DNA of 64,000 bases from an uncultured Mucilaginibacter sp. (GTDB lineage Bacteria > Bacteroidota > Bacteroidia > Sphingobacteriales > Sphingobacteriaceae). How positions within the stretch are numbered: the stretch's first letter is position 1; each line of letters opens with the position of its first letter. The stretch is taken from contig NZ_CAJYGQ010000003.1 of the NCBI RefSeq assembly GCF_913773635.1, positions 62,001 through 126,000 of the forward strand. Reading direction: 5' to 3'. The notes under the pieces were generated by a model. That model had not been told where the DNA came from, did no database searches, and saw only the letters and a program-made list of their open reading frames with translations. Of this stretch, positions 42,869-51,644 are shown piece after piece. The translations under genes were made by a program, and so were the position numbers.

Positions 42869-43425
42869 ACTGTTTCTAGCTTTTGGTTTTTAATGATAGT
42901 AAGCATACGTTTACGGCCACGGTGTAACAACACTTTAATATTGCTTTCTGTGTATCCGGTAATCACCTCAATTTCTTTTATACTACTTTCTTCCAAATAA
43001 AACAGGCGCAAAGCAAGTGCTTCATTTGGCGGCATTAATTTAAAAGCCCGGTTTATGGTTTCAAAGCGTTCGCTTTCATTCAGGTTTTCTAAATCGTTAG
43101 CATCCGCTATATCTGCTTGATAGTCCTCGAAATAAACCAACTGGTGTTTTTTTTCCTTTTTGAGGCGCAAAAAAGCTTCGTTAACGATTATACGATAAAT
43201 CCATGTTTTAAACGCAGCCCTACCGTTAAATGATTTGATGTTGTTGAAAGCTTTAATAAAGGCGTCTTGTGCCACTTCCTCAGCCATGAAGTTATCCTTC
43301 ACAATTGATACAGCCAAAGTAAAGGCCATGTCTTTATAAGTTCTGATAAAATAGCGATAGGCGCTCTCATCTCCATTAACAAGCTTTTCAATATAAATGC
43401 CTTCTGTAAATGTGCTGTTAAGCAT
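42865..43425 (-). CDS. ECF-type RNA polymerase sigma factor
   Basis: A 186-residue sigma-70 family protein. Region 2 includes YRFFIRTYKDMAFTLA-like helix, AEEVAQDAFIKAFNNIKSFNG and FKTWIYRIIVNEAFLRLKK; region 4 includes PPNEALALRLFYLEESSIKEIEVITGYTESNIKVLLHRGRKRM. I chose the ATG at 43425, which is preceded by AGGAAAGGAA, a good ribosome site, and overlaps the upstream gene by eight bases. It should direct RNA polymerase to a small regulon, under the likely control of the membrane protein downstream. Its target promoters are unknown. Confidence 0.92.
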   Translation of the reverse strand: MLNSTFTEGIYIEKLVNGDESAYRYFIRTYKDMAFTLAVSIVKDNFMAEEVAQDAFIKAFNNIKSFNGRAAFKTWIYRIIVNEAFLRLKKEKKHQLVYFEDYQADIADANDLENLNESERFETINRAFKLMPPNEALALRLFYLEESSIKEIEVITGYTESNIKVLLHRGRKRMLTIIKNQKLETV

Positions 43426-43747
43426 TTTCCTTTCCTGCCTTGTTAGCAATCAACATAGAAATACCCCCCGAAAGACCTAATATAGGAAGAGCCAGCGTTC
43501 CGTTTACATTGGTAAATTGATCAATGATGTAAATTAGCAATAAGCCAGTACTTAAGCCTATAATGATGATGCCCATTTTGAGTAGTGAAACACTGGTCAT
43601 CTTATCAACCGTTTCTTTAGGGTCGAGGCCTTTTTCCAATAAAAACAAGCGTTCTTTCGAATTGGCCCTGTGCCAAAAAAACCAGGTTAAAAATAAGCAA
43701 ACTGTTATGGTTACAGTAGCTACACATACTACTAATGCTTTTTCCAT
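43418..43747 (-). CDS. DUF6249-like membrane protein
   Basis: A 109-residue protein with helices at about 5-26, 53-75 and 83-103. The HRANSKERLFLLEKGLDPKE stretch after the first helix is typical of the small DUF6249-like proteins of Bacteroidota, which often lie beside ECF sigma factor genes. It is the first gene of the three-gene sigma operon. Function unknown. Confidence 0.72.
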   Translation of the reverse strand: MEKALVVCVATVTITVCLFLTWFFWHRANSKERLFLLEKGLDPKETVDKMTSVSLLKMGIIIIGLSTGLLLIYIIDQFTNVNGTLALPILGLSGGISMLIANKAGKENA

Positions 43748-44136
43748 GTTGTATAAATTTTTATTTACCTGTTTGATTATTTAAGCTTTCAAAAGGTTAC
43801 AACAATCAAAAATTTGATAAAAATCAGTATCTGCAAGCATGTGGCTCAATTACTAAACCTCGGGTATAGCATCTTTCGCGTGTTTTAACTCTTGTTGTGA
43901 TGCATTGTTGTTAATTTGTTGCTGCAGATAAATGTCAGCGACTCAATTCTGTAATCATTTGCGGCATTATGAATAGTGGTGCCGTTGATAACGTCGGATA
44001 CTAAATGAGGTATTGAAACGAAATTTATTTTTGACGAGGATAAGCAATTTTAAGCGTGACATTTGAAATCAGCGTTCAAAAAAACATACCTTTGCAAATT
44101 CCGGTTATTCAACATATAAACCGCCGCAAGTTTAGA
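43748..44136. other. 389-base stretch without a convincing gene
   Basis: This divergent space between the sigma operon and gpsA holds the gpsA promoter (44062-44094) and probably the minus-strand promoter of the sigma operon. I found no RNA gene, no long open frame and no strong inverted repeat in it. Confidence 0.6.
44062..44094 (+). promoter_or_regulatory. Promoter of gpsA
   Basis: -33 element TTTG (44062-44065), 21-base spacer, -7 element TACCTTTG (44087-44094), both matching the Bacteroidota sigma-AB consensus. This is the best complete promoter in the window. The expected leader is about 38-40 bases and supports the ATG at 44137 over the GTG at 44056. Confidence 0.7.
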
Positions 44137-45144
44137 ATGCAACATAAGCCAAATAAAATTCTGGTAGTTGGTGGTGGCAGCTGGGCCACTGCTAACATAA
44201 AGATGCTTACTGATAACACTACCAAAAAAGAAATTTTTTGGTGGATGCGTAATCAGCAGGCTGTTGAGCATGTGCAGAATATTAAGCACAATCCTAACTA
44301 CCTTAGCTCGGTTGAAATTAAGGTTCCGGAACAAAACATTTCAACAGACCTTAAAGGCCTTATTGCGCAAGCCAATTTCATACTGCTTAACGTGCCGGCT
44401 GCATTTTTAAAAAATGCACTTTCGGGTATTGCACCAGCCGATTTGGAGGGTAAAAACATCATATCGGCTATTAAAGGAATAGTGCCTGATGAGAACCTGA
44501 TTATAGGTGAATTTTTGCATAAATATTATAACATCCCTTTCGAGCGCTTTTTAGTAATCAGCGGCCCTTGCCATGCTGAAGAGGTTGCACTTGAGAAACT
44601 TTCTTATCTTACCATAGCCTCTGCCGATACTAACCTGGCAGCCGAATTTGCCGGTATGCTGAGTACTCGCTACCTTAAAACCATCGTGTCAGACGATATA
44701 TATGGTACCGAATATGCCGCCGTTCTTAAAAACATTTACGCCGTAGCCAGTGGTATTTGCCACGGTGTTGGTTATGGTGATAACTTTCAGGCAGTGCTTA
44801 TCTCTAACGCCCTGCGCGAGATGAAAGACTTTGTAGATGCCGTTCACCCTATTGACCGGGATATAAAAGAGACCGCTTACCTGGGCGATTTGCTGGTAAC
44901 AGCTTACTCGCAGTTTAGCCGTAACCGTACCTTTGGTAATATGATAGGTAAGGGTTATACGGTTACATCAGCGCAGTTGGAAATGAATATGGTTGCTGAA
45001 GGTTATTATGCAGTAAATTGCCTACACCAGGTTAACAAACAGTATACAGTTAGTATGCCTATATGTGAGGCTGTATACCGCGTTTTGTACAAAAAACAAT
45101 CTCCCGTACTGGAAATGAAGCGTTTGGCCGAACAATTGAGTTAG
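44137..45144 (+). CDS. gpsA: NAD(P)H-dependent glycerol-3-phosphate dehydrogenase
   Basis: A 335-residue dehydrogenase reducing dihydroxyacetone phosphate to sn-glycerol 3-phosphate for phospholipid synthesis. The Rossmann motif is VVGGGSWATA (about 9-18), the family stretch NVPAAFLKNAL and ISGPCHAEEVA follow, and the C-terminal half has the conserved YGTEYAAVLKNIYAVASGI helix with the catalytic lysine. The ATG at 44137 gives the usual family length and lies after the promoter. It is followed 26 bases later by a small basic exported protein. Confidence 0.93.
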   Translation: MQHKPNKILVVGGGSWATANIKMLTDNTTKKEIFWWMRNQQAVEHVQNIKHNPNYLSSVEIKVPEQNISTDLKGLIAQANFILLNVPAAFLKNALSGIAPADLEGKNIISAIKGIVPDENLIIGEFLHKYYNIPFERFLVISGPCHAEEVALEKLSYLTIASADTNLAAEFAGMLSTRYLKTIVSDDIYGTEYAAVLKNIYAVASGICHGVGYGDNFQAVLISNALREMKDFVDAVHPIDRDIKETAYLGDLLVTAYSQFSRNRTFGNMIGKGYTVTSAQLEMNMVAEGYYAVNCLHQVNKQYTVSMPICEAVYRVLYKKQSPVLEMKRLAEQLS

Positions 45145-45170
45145 TTTTTTAAATTAACTTAATTGATACC

Positions 45171-45530
45171 ATGAAAAACGTACTTAAAGTTGCTTTACTG
45201 GCAGCCGGAATATTTATTGCTGCCGATACTCAAGCTCAAATCTTAAAAAAAACAGGCCAAGCCATTGACAGCGGTGCAACCAAAACAGGCCGTGCAGTTG
45301 GTAAAGGTGCCAAAGCCGTAGGCAGAGCCGGTAAAAAAACCGGACAAAAAACTGCTGAATTAGCCGTTAAAGGAAAATCGGCTGTGGTTGATAAAAAATA
45401 TGATGGCAAGGTTGGCCCACAAGGACAAACTATTTACATCGATAAAAATTCAGCATACTACTACGTAAACAAAAAAGGCCGCCATGTTTATGTAAGAGAA
45501 TCAGCTTTGGTGACTAAACCAAATAACTAA
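45171..45530 (+). CDS. Small basic exported protein, Lys/Gly-rich with PBCV-basic-adaptor-like tail
   Basis: A 119-residue protein with signal peptide (MKNVLKVALLAAGIFIAADTQAQ). Residues about 25-75 are rich in Lys, Gly and Ala with a recurring KTGxA/GKGAKAVG pattern, reminiscent of histone-like or surface-binding tails. The C-terminal 40 residues (KVGPQGQTIYIDKNSAYYYV, then NKKGRHVYV) resemble the small basic adaptor domain that also occurs in algal virus proteins. No function is assigned. Its product should be periplasmic or on the surface. Confidence 0.7.
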   Translation: MKNVLKVALLAAGIFIAADTQAQILKKTGQAIDSGATKTGRAVGKGAKAVGRAGKKTGQKTAELAVKGKSAVVDKKYDGKVGPQGQTIYIDKNSAYYYVNKKGRHVYVRESALVTKPNN

Positions 45531-45540
45531 TATATATTAC

Positions 45541-45571
45541 AGCATGCCTGCATTGCGGGCATGCTTGCTTT
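45541..45571 (+). terminator. Intrinsic terminator after the basic exported protein
   Basis: AGCATGCC (45541-45548) pairs with GGCATGCT (45558-45565), nine-base loop, followed by TGCTTTTG, a moderate T-tract. Confidence 0.6.
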
Positions 45572-45586
45572 TGCAACCTTCCCTGC

Positions 45587-45907
45587 ATGAAAAACTATCT
45601 ACTCATTTTAGTCCACGTTATATGTGCGCTTGTTCTTATTTCTGCTGCTTGCTCTGAAACGGGTAATAGCAGCTTAAAAGGTAAGTGGCGTTCTACCGAT
45701 GGCAAAACACAGCTTCAAATTACAGGTAAGCAGTTTATACTGAGCGAAGAGGCTGAGCCTGTTGCAGAAGATTACTTTGTTAAAGGAGATACCATATTTA
45801 CATCGTTTGAGGGCAGCGCGCCAACAAAGTTTGTGATACAGCAATTGGATAACAAGAATCTTAAACTTCTTTACCCCGATTCGCTTTCAGTTGCATTTGT
45901 ACGCTAA
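45587..45907 (+). CDS. Hypothetical lipoprotein
   Basis: A 106-residue lipoprotein with signal MKNYLLILVHVICALVLISAAC (Cys22). The mature part is a small beta-rich domain (LKGKWRSTDGKTQLQITGKQ, then VKGDTIFTSFEG), similar in outline to lipocalin-type lipoproteins of Bacteroidota. No named family was recognised. It converges on the DEAD-box helicase gene with a shared terminator. Confidence 0.7.
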   Translation: MKNYLLILVHVICALVLISAACSETGNSSLKGKWRSTDGKTQLQITGKQFILSEEAEPVAEDYFVKGDTIFTSFEGSAPTKFVIQQLDNKNLKLLYPDSLSVAFVR

Positions 45908-45910
45908 AAA

Positions 45911-45942
45911 CAAAAGCCTCCCCAATTAAGGAAAGGCTTTGT
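45911..45942. terminator. Bidirectional terminator between the lipoprotein and helicase genes
   Basis: AAAGCCT (45913-45919) pairs with AGGCTTT (45934-45940) around a 14-base loop, with A-rich and T-rich sides. Short but placed exactly where two genes converge. Confidence 0.55.
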
Positions 45943-46000
45943 CAAACTAAAACTAACTGCTTTACGTTCAAACTTGCTGAACCAAAGCATAAACTAAATG

Positions 46001-47815
46001 CTAATATCTTTTACGGCGTTCACCTCTGTCTTCGCGGCGTTTTCCTGAAAAGTCGCGGAAACCGCCACCTTCTTTACGCTCACCGCTGCGGTTACCACCA
46101 TCACGACGGTTGCCGCCATAGCCGCCACCCTCACGTTTTTTGTAGCCACCGCCACCATATCCGCCACGGTCACCACCGCGTTCGCGGTCACCATCAGCAG
46201 ATACTTCAATACGCACCTGACGGCCTTTGTACTCGGCCGATTTAAATGCGTTGAAAGCCTGGTCAACGTCACCGTTAGCAACTTCAAGGAATGAGTAAAC
46301 ACCCTTAATATCAATTTTGCCAATAGTGCGGCCAACAATACCGGTTTGGTTACAAAAATAACCTAACAAATCGCCGCGGGTAAAGCCATCTACCGAACCC
46401 AGGTTGATAAACAAACGGGTAAAGTCGCCTCTCATGCCTGTGCGCGGGTATTTCTCACCGTTATCACGGCTTGCACGTACTTCTTCAGATACGTTCAAAT
46501 CAGGAGCATTTTTGTAATACTCTAAGAAGCTGTTAAACTCAATAGATGCAAAACGTTTGATGATCTCCTCTTTGGTCATATCGGCAAACTCATCCATAAT
46601 GCGTGGTAAATAAGGCTCAATCTGGCCTTCGTTTATCTCTACATTATGAACTTTATGTATTAAACCAAACAGCTGTTTTTCACACACATCAAATCCTGTA
46701 GGAATTTCAGCTTTGGTAAATTTCTTACCAATTACACGCTCAATCTGACGGATTTTGCCAACCTCTTTTGAGTTAACAATTGCAATTGATACACCAGTTT
46801 TACCTGCACGGGCAGTACGGCCGCTACGGTGGGTGTAATTCTCAATTTCGTCGGGTAGTGAGTAGTTAATTACGTGAGTAACATCATTAACGTCAATGCC
46901 ACGTGCAGCAACGTCAGTAGCAATAAGTAATTGCAGGCTGCGTTCACGGTAACGTTTCATTACCTTATCACGTTGTTGTTGCGAAAGGTCACCGTGAAGC
47001 GAGTCGGCGTTATATCCGTCTTTTACTAAAGCCTCGGCAATCTCCTGTGTTTCAATTTTGGTACGGCAAAATACAATACCAAAAATTTCGGGGTTAAAAT
47101 CAACAATACGCTTAAATGCCGCATACTTATCACGGGCGCGTACTACATAGTACTCGTGCTCAATGTTGGCATTACCGGTATTTTGCTTGCCCATGGTAAG
47201 CTCATGCGGATCGGTCATATAGTTTTTAGCTATACGCCTAACCTCAGGCGGCATGGTGGCTGAAAATAACCAGGTTTTTTTCTCGTCAGGGGTAGTAGAA
47301 AGAATCTCATTGATATCTTCCTGAAAACCCATGTTCAGCATCTCGTCAGCCTCGTCTAACACCACGTAGCGGATGTTTGAGAAGTCGATAGCGTCGCGGC
47401 CAATAATGTCAAGCATACGGCCGGGGGTAGCCACCACAATTTGCACACCGCGTTTAATCTGGCGCAACTGATCGCCAATGCTGGCGCCGCCATAAACGGC
47501 CACAACGTGTACGTTTTTAACGTTTTTCGAGAAGTTTTTAAGGTCGTTGGTGATTTGCAAACACAACTCGCGAGTTGGGCAAAGCACTAAAGCCTGTGGT
47601 GTGTTTTCTGTAAAATCGACTAATTCTAAAAGAGGTAGTCCGAATGCAGCCGTTTTTCCGGTCCCGGTTTGGGCTAATCCGACAAAATCGTTGCTGCCAG
47701 ACAATAGTACAGGAATAGAAGCTTCCTGAATAGGCGTAGGACTTTGAAATCCTAAATCACTAATGGCATTAACAATATCATGACGGATTCCCAGTTCTAA
47801 AAATGGGTTGTTCAT
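46001..47815 (-). CDS. DEAD-box RNA helicase with RGG-type C-terminal tail (CsdA/DbpA-like)
   Basis: A 604-residue RNA helicase. The core has the Q motif (FLELGIRHDIVNAISDLGFQ and TPIQ), Walker A AQTGTGKTA, DEAD, SAT and HRSGRTARAG. Residues about 465-545 form a DbpA-type RNA-binding domain (RLFINLGSVDGFTRGDLLGY), and the last 60 residues are a glycine/arginine-rich tail (repeated GGY/RGG). It probably helps in ribosome assembly and cold adaptation. Its size and tail match other Bacteroidota DEAD proteins. The gene is separated from the next by 164 bases. Confidence 0.94.
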   Translation of the reverse strand: MNNPFLELGIRHDIVNAISDLGFQSPTPIQEASIPVLLSGSNDFVGLAQTGTGKTAAFGLPLLELVDFTENTPQALVLCPTRELCLQITNDLKNFSKNVKNVHVVAVYGGASIGDQLRQIKRGVQIVVATPGRMLDIIGRDAIDFSNIRYVVLDEADEMLNMGFQEDINEILSTTPDEKKTWLFSATMPPEVRRIAKNYMTDPHELTMGKQNTGNANIEHEYYVVRARDKYAAFKRIVDFNPEIFGIVFCRTKIETQEIAEALVKDGYNADSLHGDLSQQQRDKVMKRYRERSLQLLIATDVAARGIDVNDVTHVINYSLPDEIENYTHRSGRTARAGKTGVSIAIVNSKEVGKIRQIERVIGKKFTKAEIPTGFDVCEKQLFGLIHKVHNVEINEGQIEPYLPRIMDEFADMTKEEIIKRFASIEFNSFLEYYKNAPDLNVSEEVRASRDNGEKYPRTGMRGDFTRLFINLGSVDGFTRGDLLGYFCNQTGIVGRTIGKIDIKGVYSFLEVANGDVDQAFNAFKSAEYKGRQVRIEVSADGDRERGGDRGGYGGGGYKKREGGGYGGNRRDGGNRSGERKEGGGFRDFSGKRREDRGERRKRY

Positions 47816-47979
47816 GAATTAAAATAACGAATTTGGCAACATCGCCAAATCGGGTGCAAAGGTATGAAAAATAAATGCCTTTACAAACCCCCGTTTTAAA
47901 ATGAGACAGTAATGACTATGTGTAGATAATTTTTTGACTGACAGTGATTTACTGCTGTGAGCTAAAATTCATTTTTAGC

Positions 47980-48447
47980 TTACCGTAAACGGTCGGCCGA
48001 GCGTACCAGCGCGTTATCTCTTTTAATTGCCTTAATTGCCAACAGCGTTAACAAGATTGCAATTGGTGCAAGGAAAAGCCCTATGCCAAAGTTGCTGGTG
48101 TTAAGTGTAACGGATCCAACCGCGCCTTTAACAGTTTGAGCCACCCAAAAGCTATGACCAATGATCACAAGTATAGTTATGTATGCAAGCACAATTTGCT
48201 GTTTGCGGTTGCGAAACAAAAATATAGTGACTAAAGGTAACAAACCAACTACTGCGGTGGCAGCGGTTAAGGCCACGAATGATTGAATTTGCTGCTGTTG
48301 TCCGTTAACATCCTGTATAAGGCCGGTAACCTTTATGCTTGTTGGTATATTGTTAATGTAAACGTTGTTTGCAAGTGTAAATAAGTAAAGGGCAAATATG
48401 GCCAGGCTGGCCAAAAACAAGTATATGCTTTGTACGCGTTGTATCAT
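47980..48447 (-). CDS. DUF4293 membrane protein
   Basis: A 155-residue membrane protein with four helices (about 8-28, 54-77, 88-108, 122-142). The start MIQRVQSIYLFLASLAI is the family's conserved N-terminus. DUF4293 is nearly restricted to Bacteroidota and of unknown function. It is divergent from truA with 85 bases between. Confidence 0.87.
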   Translation of the reverse strand: MIQRVQSIYLFLASLAIFALYLFTLANNVYINNIPTSIKVTGLIQDVNGQQQQIQSFVALTAATAVVGLLPLVTIFLFRNRKQQIVLAYITILVIIGHSFWVAQTVKGAVGSVTLNTSNFGIGLFLAPIAILLTLLAIKAIKRDNALVRSADRLR

Positions 48448-48520
48448 AATTAGTGTTTATAGCAAGGCAAATATAAAATTGTTTGCTTAAATAATGACTT
48501 AAGCTTGCGGCAAGGTTTGC

Positions 48521-48528
48521 TACCTTTG
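48521..48528 (+). promoter_or_regulatory. TAnnTTTG -7 box directly before truA
   Basis: TACCTTTG is an exact match and ends four bases before the GTG start at 48533, leaving no room for a leader with a ribosome site. No convincing -33 element at 19-21 bases was found. Confidence 0.5.
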
Positions 48529-48532
48529 CATC

Positions 48533-49330
48533 GTGGCCCAATTACAACGCTATTATTTAGAACTGGCTTATGATGGTACCCGCTATCACGGGTGGCAGGT
48601 GCAGCCCAACGCCATAAGTGTACAGCAAAAATTAAATGAAGCTTTAACTGTTTTACTTCGCCAGCCGGTTGAAACTACTGGTGCAGGCCGTACCGATACG
48701 GGCGTACATGCAAAGCAATTATTTGCTCATTTGGATGTTCCGGTACTTGAATTGCCCGAAGAAGCGGCTGGAAAGGTAGTTTTTAAGCATGATGCGAAAG
48801 GGCAGCACAAGCTTCGCATTGAAAGTTTGAATGCCTTACTTCCTCATGATATTGCTGTTAAACAGATAATCCCCGTTCATGCCAACGCACATGCCCGGTT
48901 TGACGCCACACAACGGTCTTATGAATACCACATGCATTTTCATAAAGATCCGTTTAAGCAAAATTATTCGTGGCAGGTAAAGGGCGAATTAGATGTAGAG
49001 GCCATGAACTGCGCAGCAGCGATTATAATGGAGTACACTGATTTTAGTTGCTTCAGCAAATCAAACACGCAGGTGTTTACCAACAACTGTAAGGTTGTAA
49101 GGGCGCAATGGCTGCATAATGATAATGGACTTGTGTTTCATATATCGGCCGATAGGTTTTTGCGCAATATGGTGCGCGCTATTGTGGGCACTTGTATGAT
49201 GGTTGGCCGCAACGAAATCGAGCCCGAAGGCATTCGTTCCATCATCGAGAGTAAAAATCGTAGTAACGCCGGAACATCAGTGCCTGCCTGTGGTTTATAC
49301 TTAACAGAGGTAAGGTATCCGTATTTGTAA
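48533..49330 (+). CDS. truA: tRNA pseudouridine(38-40) synthase
   Basis: A 265-residue enzyme that isomerises uridines 38, 39 and 40 in tRNA anticodon stems. The conserved start YYLELAYDGTRYHGWQ and the catalytic motif GAGRTDTGVHA (Asp55) are intact, as is the late RFLRNMVRAIVGT region. The start is a GTG; there is no in-frame ATG before the conserved core. It is probably transcribed from the adjacent -7 box and possibly leaderless. The ABC exporter gene follows 113 bases later with its own box. Confidence 0.94.
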   Translation: MAQLQRYYLELAYDGTRYHGWQVQPNAISVQQKLNEALTVLLRQPVETTGAGRTDTGVHAKQLFAHLDVPVLELPEEAAGKVVFKHDAKGQHKLRIESLNALLPHDIAVKQIIPVHANAHARFDATQRSYEYHMHFHKDPFKQNYSWQVKGELDVEAMNCAAAIIMEYTDFSCFSKSNTQVFTNNCKVVRAQWLHNDNGLVFHISADRFLRNMVRAIVGTCMMVGRNEIEPEGIRSIIESKNRSNAGTSVPACGLYLTEVRYPYL

Positions 49331-49385
49331 ATAGCGGATTGTGGAGGTTCGATTTTGGATTTAAATTCATACGAAATTGTATGTC

Positions 49386-49393
49386 TACTTTTG
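49386..49393 (+). promoter_or_regulatory. -7 box of the ABC exporter gene
   Basis: TACTTTTG matches TAnnTTTG and lies 50 bases before the ATG at 49444. The -33 partner is not clear. Confidence 0.4.
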
Positions 49394-49443
49394 CAAGAAG
49401 TAAAAATCTGGAATCGAACATTCGAAATCCGAAATAAAAAAAC

Positions 49444-51246
49444 ATGTCTAAAGTAACAGGAAAGGCACTTGATGTACAGCTGCTTAAACGTATTATGGTT
49501 TACGTTAAGCCATATAACCGCACGTTTGTCATTGCTGCATTTTTAACCATATTTTTAGCCGTAATTACCCTGGCTCAACCCATGCTGATGGAAATTGGGT
49601 TAGACAAATATATTTTAGCAGGTAACTATAACGGTTTAGTTTTTATAGTAACCCTAATGATTGCGCAATTAATTGTGCAAACCATTGCGCAGTACTATCA
49701 AACGTATTTAACAAATGCGTTGGGGCAGTCAGTTATCCGCGATTTACGTATAGATGTATTTAACCATGTAATGAGCCTGAGGTTAAAGTATTTTGATCGT
49801 ACGCCCATTGGCATGCTCATTACCCGCACGGTGTCAGACCTGGAAACCATTGCCGATATATTTTCAGAAGGTTTAATATCAATAGCAGGCGATTTGCTTT
49901 TGGTTATATCCATCATTACTTATATGCTGGTGCAAGACTGGAAGCTTACGTTAATTACCCTTATTCCATTACCTTTTTTACTGGGAGCTACATACATTTT
50001 CAAAGAAGCTATTAAATCTTCATTTCAGGATGTGCGTACGCATGTGGCTCAACTGAATACTTTTTTACAGGAGCATATTTCAGGAATCAGTATTATTCAA
50101 TACTTCTCGCGCGAGGCGCAGGAAATGCGTAAGTTTAATGCAGTGAATGAAAAATACCGTGATGCCAATATCAGGTCAAACTGGTATTACTCTATATTTT
50201 TTCCGGTAGTAGAAATTTTTATGGCCTGCTCAATAGGGTTGCTGGTTTGGTATGGTTGCAAACGTATTTTAAGCGATCAAACTATGGCCTCAATTACTGC
50301 CGAAGGGCAGGGCATTACGCCTGGTAAAATATTGGCATTTATTACTTTGCTTAACTTGCTTTTCAGGCCCATACGTCAACTGGCAGATAAGTTTAACACC
50401 CTGCAAATGGGTATGGTAGGTGCCGATCGAATATTCAAAGTGCTTGATACTGATGAAGTAGCACCTAATAACGGTAAAATCAACAACGTTACCTTAAAAG
50501 GCCAAATTGATTTTAACAACGTTTGGTTTGCCTACAATGATGATAATTGGGTACTTAAAAATCTTACGTTCAGCATTAAGCCCGGCGAAACGCTGGCTTT
50601 GGTTGGCGCAACCGGGGCGGGTAAATCATCAACCATAAATATATTAAACCGGTTTTACGAAATTGGAAAAGGTAATGTGAAGGTTGACGGGGTAGATATT
50701 CAGGATTATGAACTGAGATTTTTGCGCTCACAAATAGCAACGGTAATACAGGATGTATTTTTGTTTTCAGATACTATTGCTAATAATATAAGCCTAAATA
50801 ATCCGGCTATAACACGCGAGCAAATTGTAAAAGCAGCAACCGAAGTAGGCGCACATGAATTTATTGAACGCCTGCCAGGCGGGTACGATTATAATGTAAT
50901 GGAGCGCGGGGCAACCTTATCAGCAGGGCAAGCGCAGTTAATATCTTTTGTGCGCGCGCTGGTGTATAATCCTGCTATTTTAGTTTTGGATGAAGCCACC
51001 TCATCTGTTGACACCGAAACGGAGATACTCATTCAAAACGCTATTGATAAGTTGATGCAGGACCGGACAGCTATTGTAATTGCTCACCGTTTGTCAACCA
51101 TACAAAAGGCTGATAAAATTATTGTTCTCGATCACGGCGAAATCAAAGAAATGGGCAGTCACCAGGAATTGTTGCGTATAGAGGATGGTTATTACCGCAA
51201 ACTATACGACCTGCAGTTCAATTCAGCGGGGATAGATAGGGGGTAA
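49444..51246 (+). CDS. ABC transporter, fused permease and ATPase (MsbA/ABCB-like exporter)
   Basis: A 600-residue half-transporter. Six helices lie within residues about 20-325, and the ATPase from about 355 has Walker A GATGAGKSS, signature LSAGQ (in place of LSGGQ) and Walker B ILVLDEATSSVD, with the H-loop in IVIAHRLST. It should work as a homodimer exporting a lipid or drug-like compound. The family cannot be narrowed to MsbA from the sequence alone. It stands alone between truA and a small acidic gene. Confidence 0.92.
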   Translation: MSKVTGKALDVQLLKRIMVYVKPYNRTFVIAAFLTIFLAVITLAQPMLMEIGLDKYILAGNYNGLVFIVTLMIAQLIVQTIAQYYQTYLTNALGQSVIRDLRIDVFNHVMSLRLKYFDRTPIGMLITRTVSDLETIADIFSEGLISIAGDLLLVISIITYMLVQDWKLTLITLIPLPFLLGATYIFKEAIKSSFQDVRTHVAQLNTFLQEHISGISIIQYFSREAQEMRKFNAVNEKYRDANIRSNWYYSIFFPVVEIFMACSIGLLVWYGCKRILSDQTMASITAEGQGITPGKILAFITLLNLLFRPIRQLADKFNTLQMGMVGADRIFKVLDTDEVAPNNGKINNVTLKGQIDFNNVWFAYNDDNWVLKNLTFSIKPGETLALVGATGAGKSSTINILNRFYEIGKGNVKVDGVDIQDYELRFLRSQIATVIQDVFLFSDTIANNISLNNPAITREQIVKAATEVGAHEFIERLPGGYDYNVMERGATLSAGQAQLISFVRALVYNPAILVLDEATSSVDTETEILIQNAIDKLMQDRTAIVIAHRLSTIQKADKIIVLDHGEIKEMGSHQELLRIEDGYYRKLYDLQFNSAGIDRG

Positions 51247-51323
51247 TAGAGCCAGGAGCTAAGAATCAAGAGCCAAGAGATATTTTTAATTCTATCAATA
51301 TCCTTGGCCCTTGGTTCCTGCTT

Positions 51324-51569
51324 CTATTTTTTCACCGGTGGATTATCCTTCTCCGGGTCCTGAAATTCATCGGGCGGAGTTTTTATCGGGTTAACCGGCT
51401 CTTCGCTGTTTTCACGTGTTATGGCTACGTTGCCAAAATTGGCGTTGTCTTTATCATAATCTTCATCTTCGGGCTTTTTTACGGCTTTGCCACCGTTGTC
51501 ATCCGGCCTGTCGGTTGGTGTATCAGATGGAGATGGTTTATCGTGTTCGTTTGCTGGTTGGGGCATCAT
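51324..51569 (-). CDS. Small acidic, probably disordered protein
   Basis: An 81-residue protein without hydrophobic segments, very rich in Asp, Glu, Pro, Lys and Asn (PSPSDTPTDRPDDNGGKAVK, then DEFQDPEKDNPPVKK). It begins with two methionines and has a compositional bias not seen in shadow frames, so it is probably real, but no family is recognised. It converges on the ABC exporter gene. Confidence 0.55.
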   Translation of the reverse strand: MMPQPANEHDKPSPSDTPTDRPDDNGGKAVKKPEDEDYDKDNANFGNVAITRENSEEPVNPIKTPPDEFQDPEKDNPPVKK

Positions 51570-51644
51570 AACATTGAGTTTTTTGGTATATTAAGCTTAA
51601 CAGCCGGCCTTAATGTTTGTTTATTTGAGCCAATAGAGGGCAAA

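Noticed and set aside
44056..44136. Longer gpsA reading frame from a GTG
   Set aside because: The frame would begin before the promoter elements, and the ATG at 44137 gives the conserved N-terminus.
46001..46190. GC-rich tandem-like repeats
   Set aside because: They encode the Gly/Arg-rich tail of the RNA helicase and have a coding explanation.
45994..46338. A 114-residue open frame on the minus strand rich in Val, Ala and Met
   Set aside because: It overlaps the RGG-coding end of the DEAD-box gene in another frame and its composition is a by-product of the repeated glycine/arginine codons.
51247..51330. Near-repeats such as AGAGCCAGGAG, AAGAGCCAAG and CTTGGCCCTTGG suggesting a terminator
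   Set aside because: The pairing is imperfect and there is no clear single stem, so I did not call it; it may be decayed repeat sequence.
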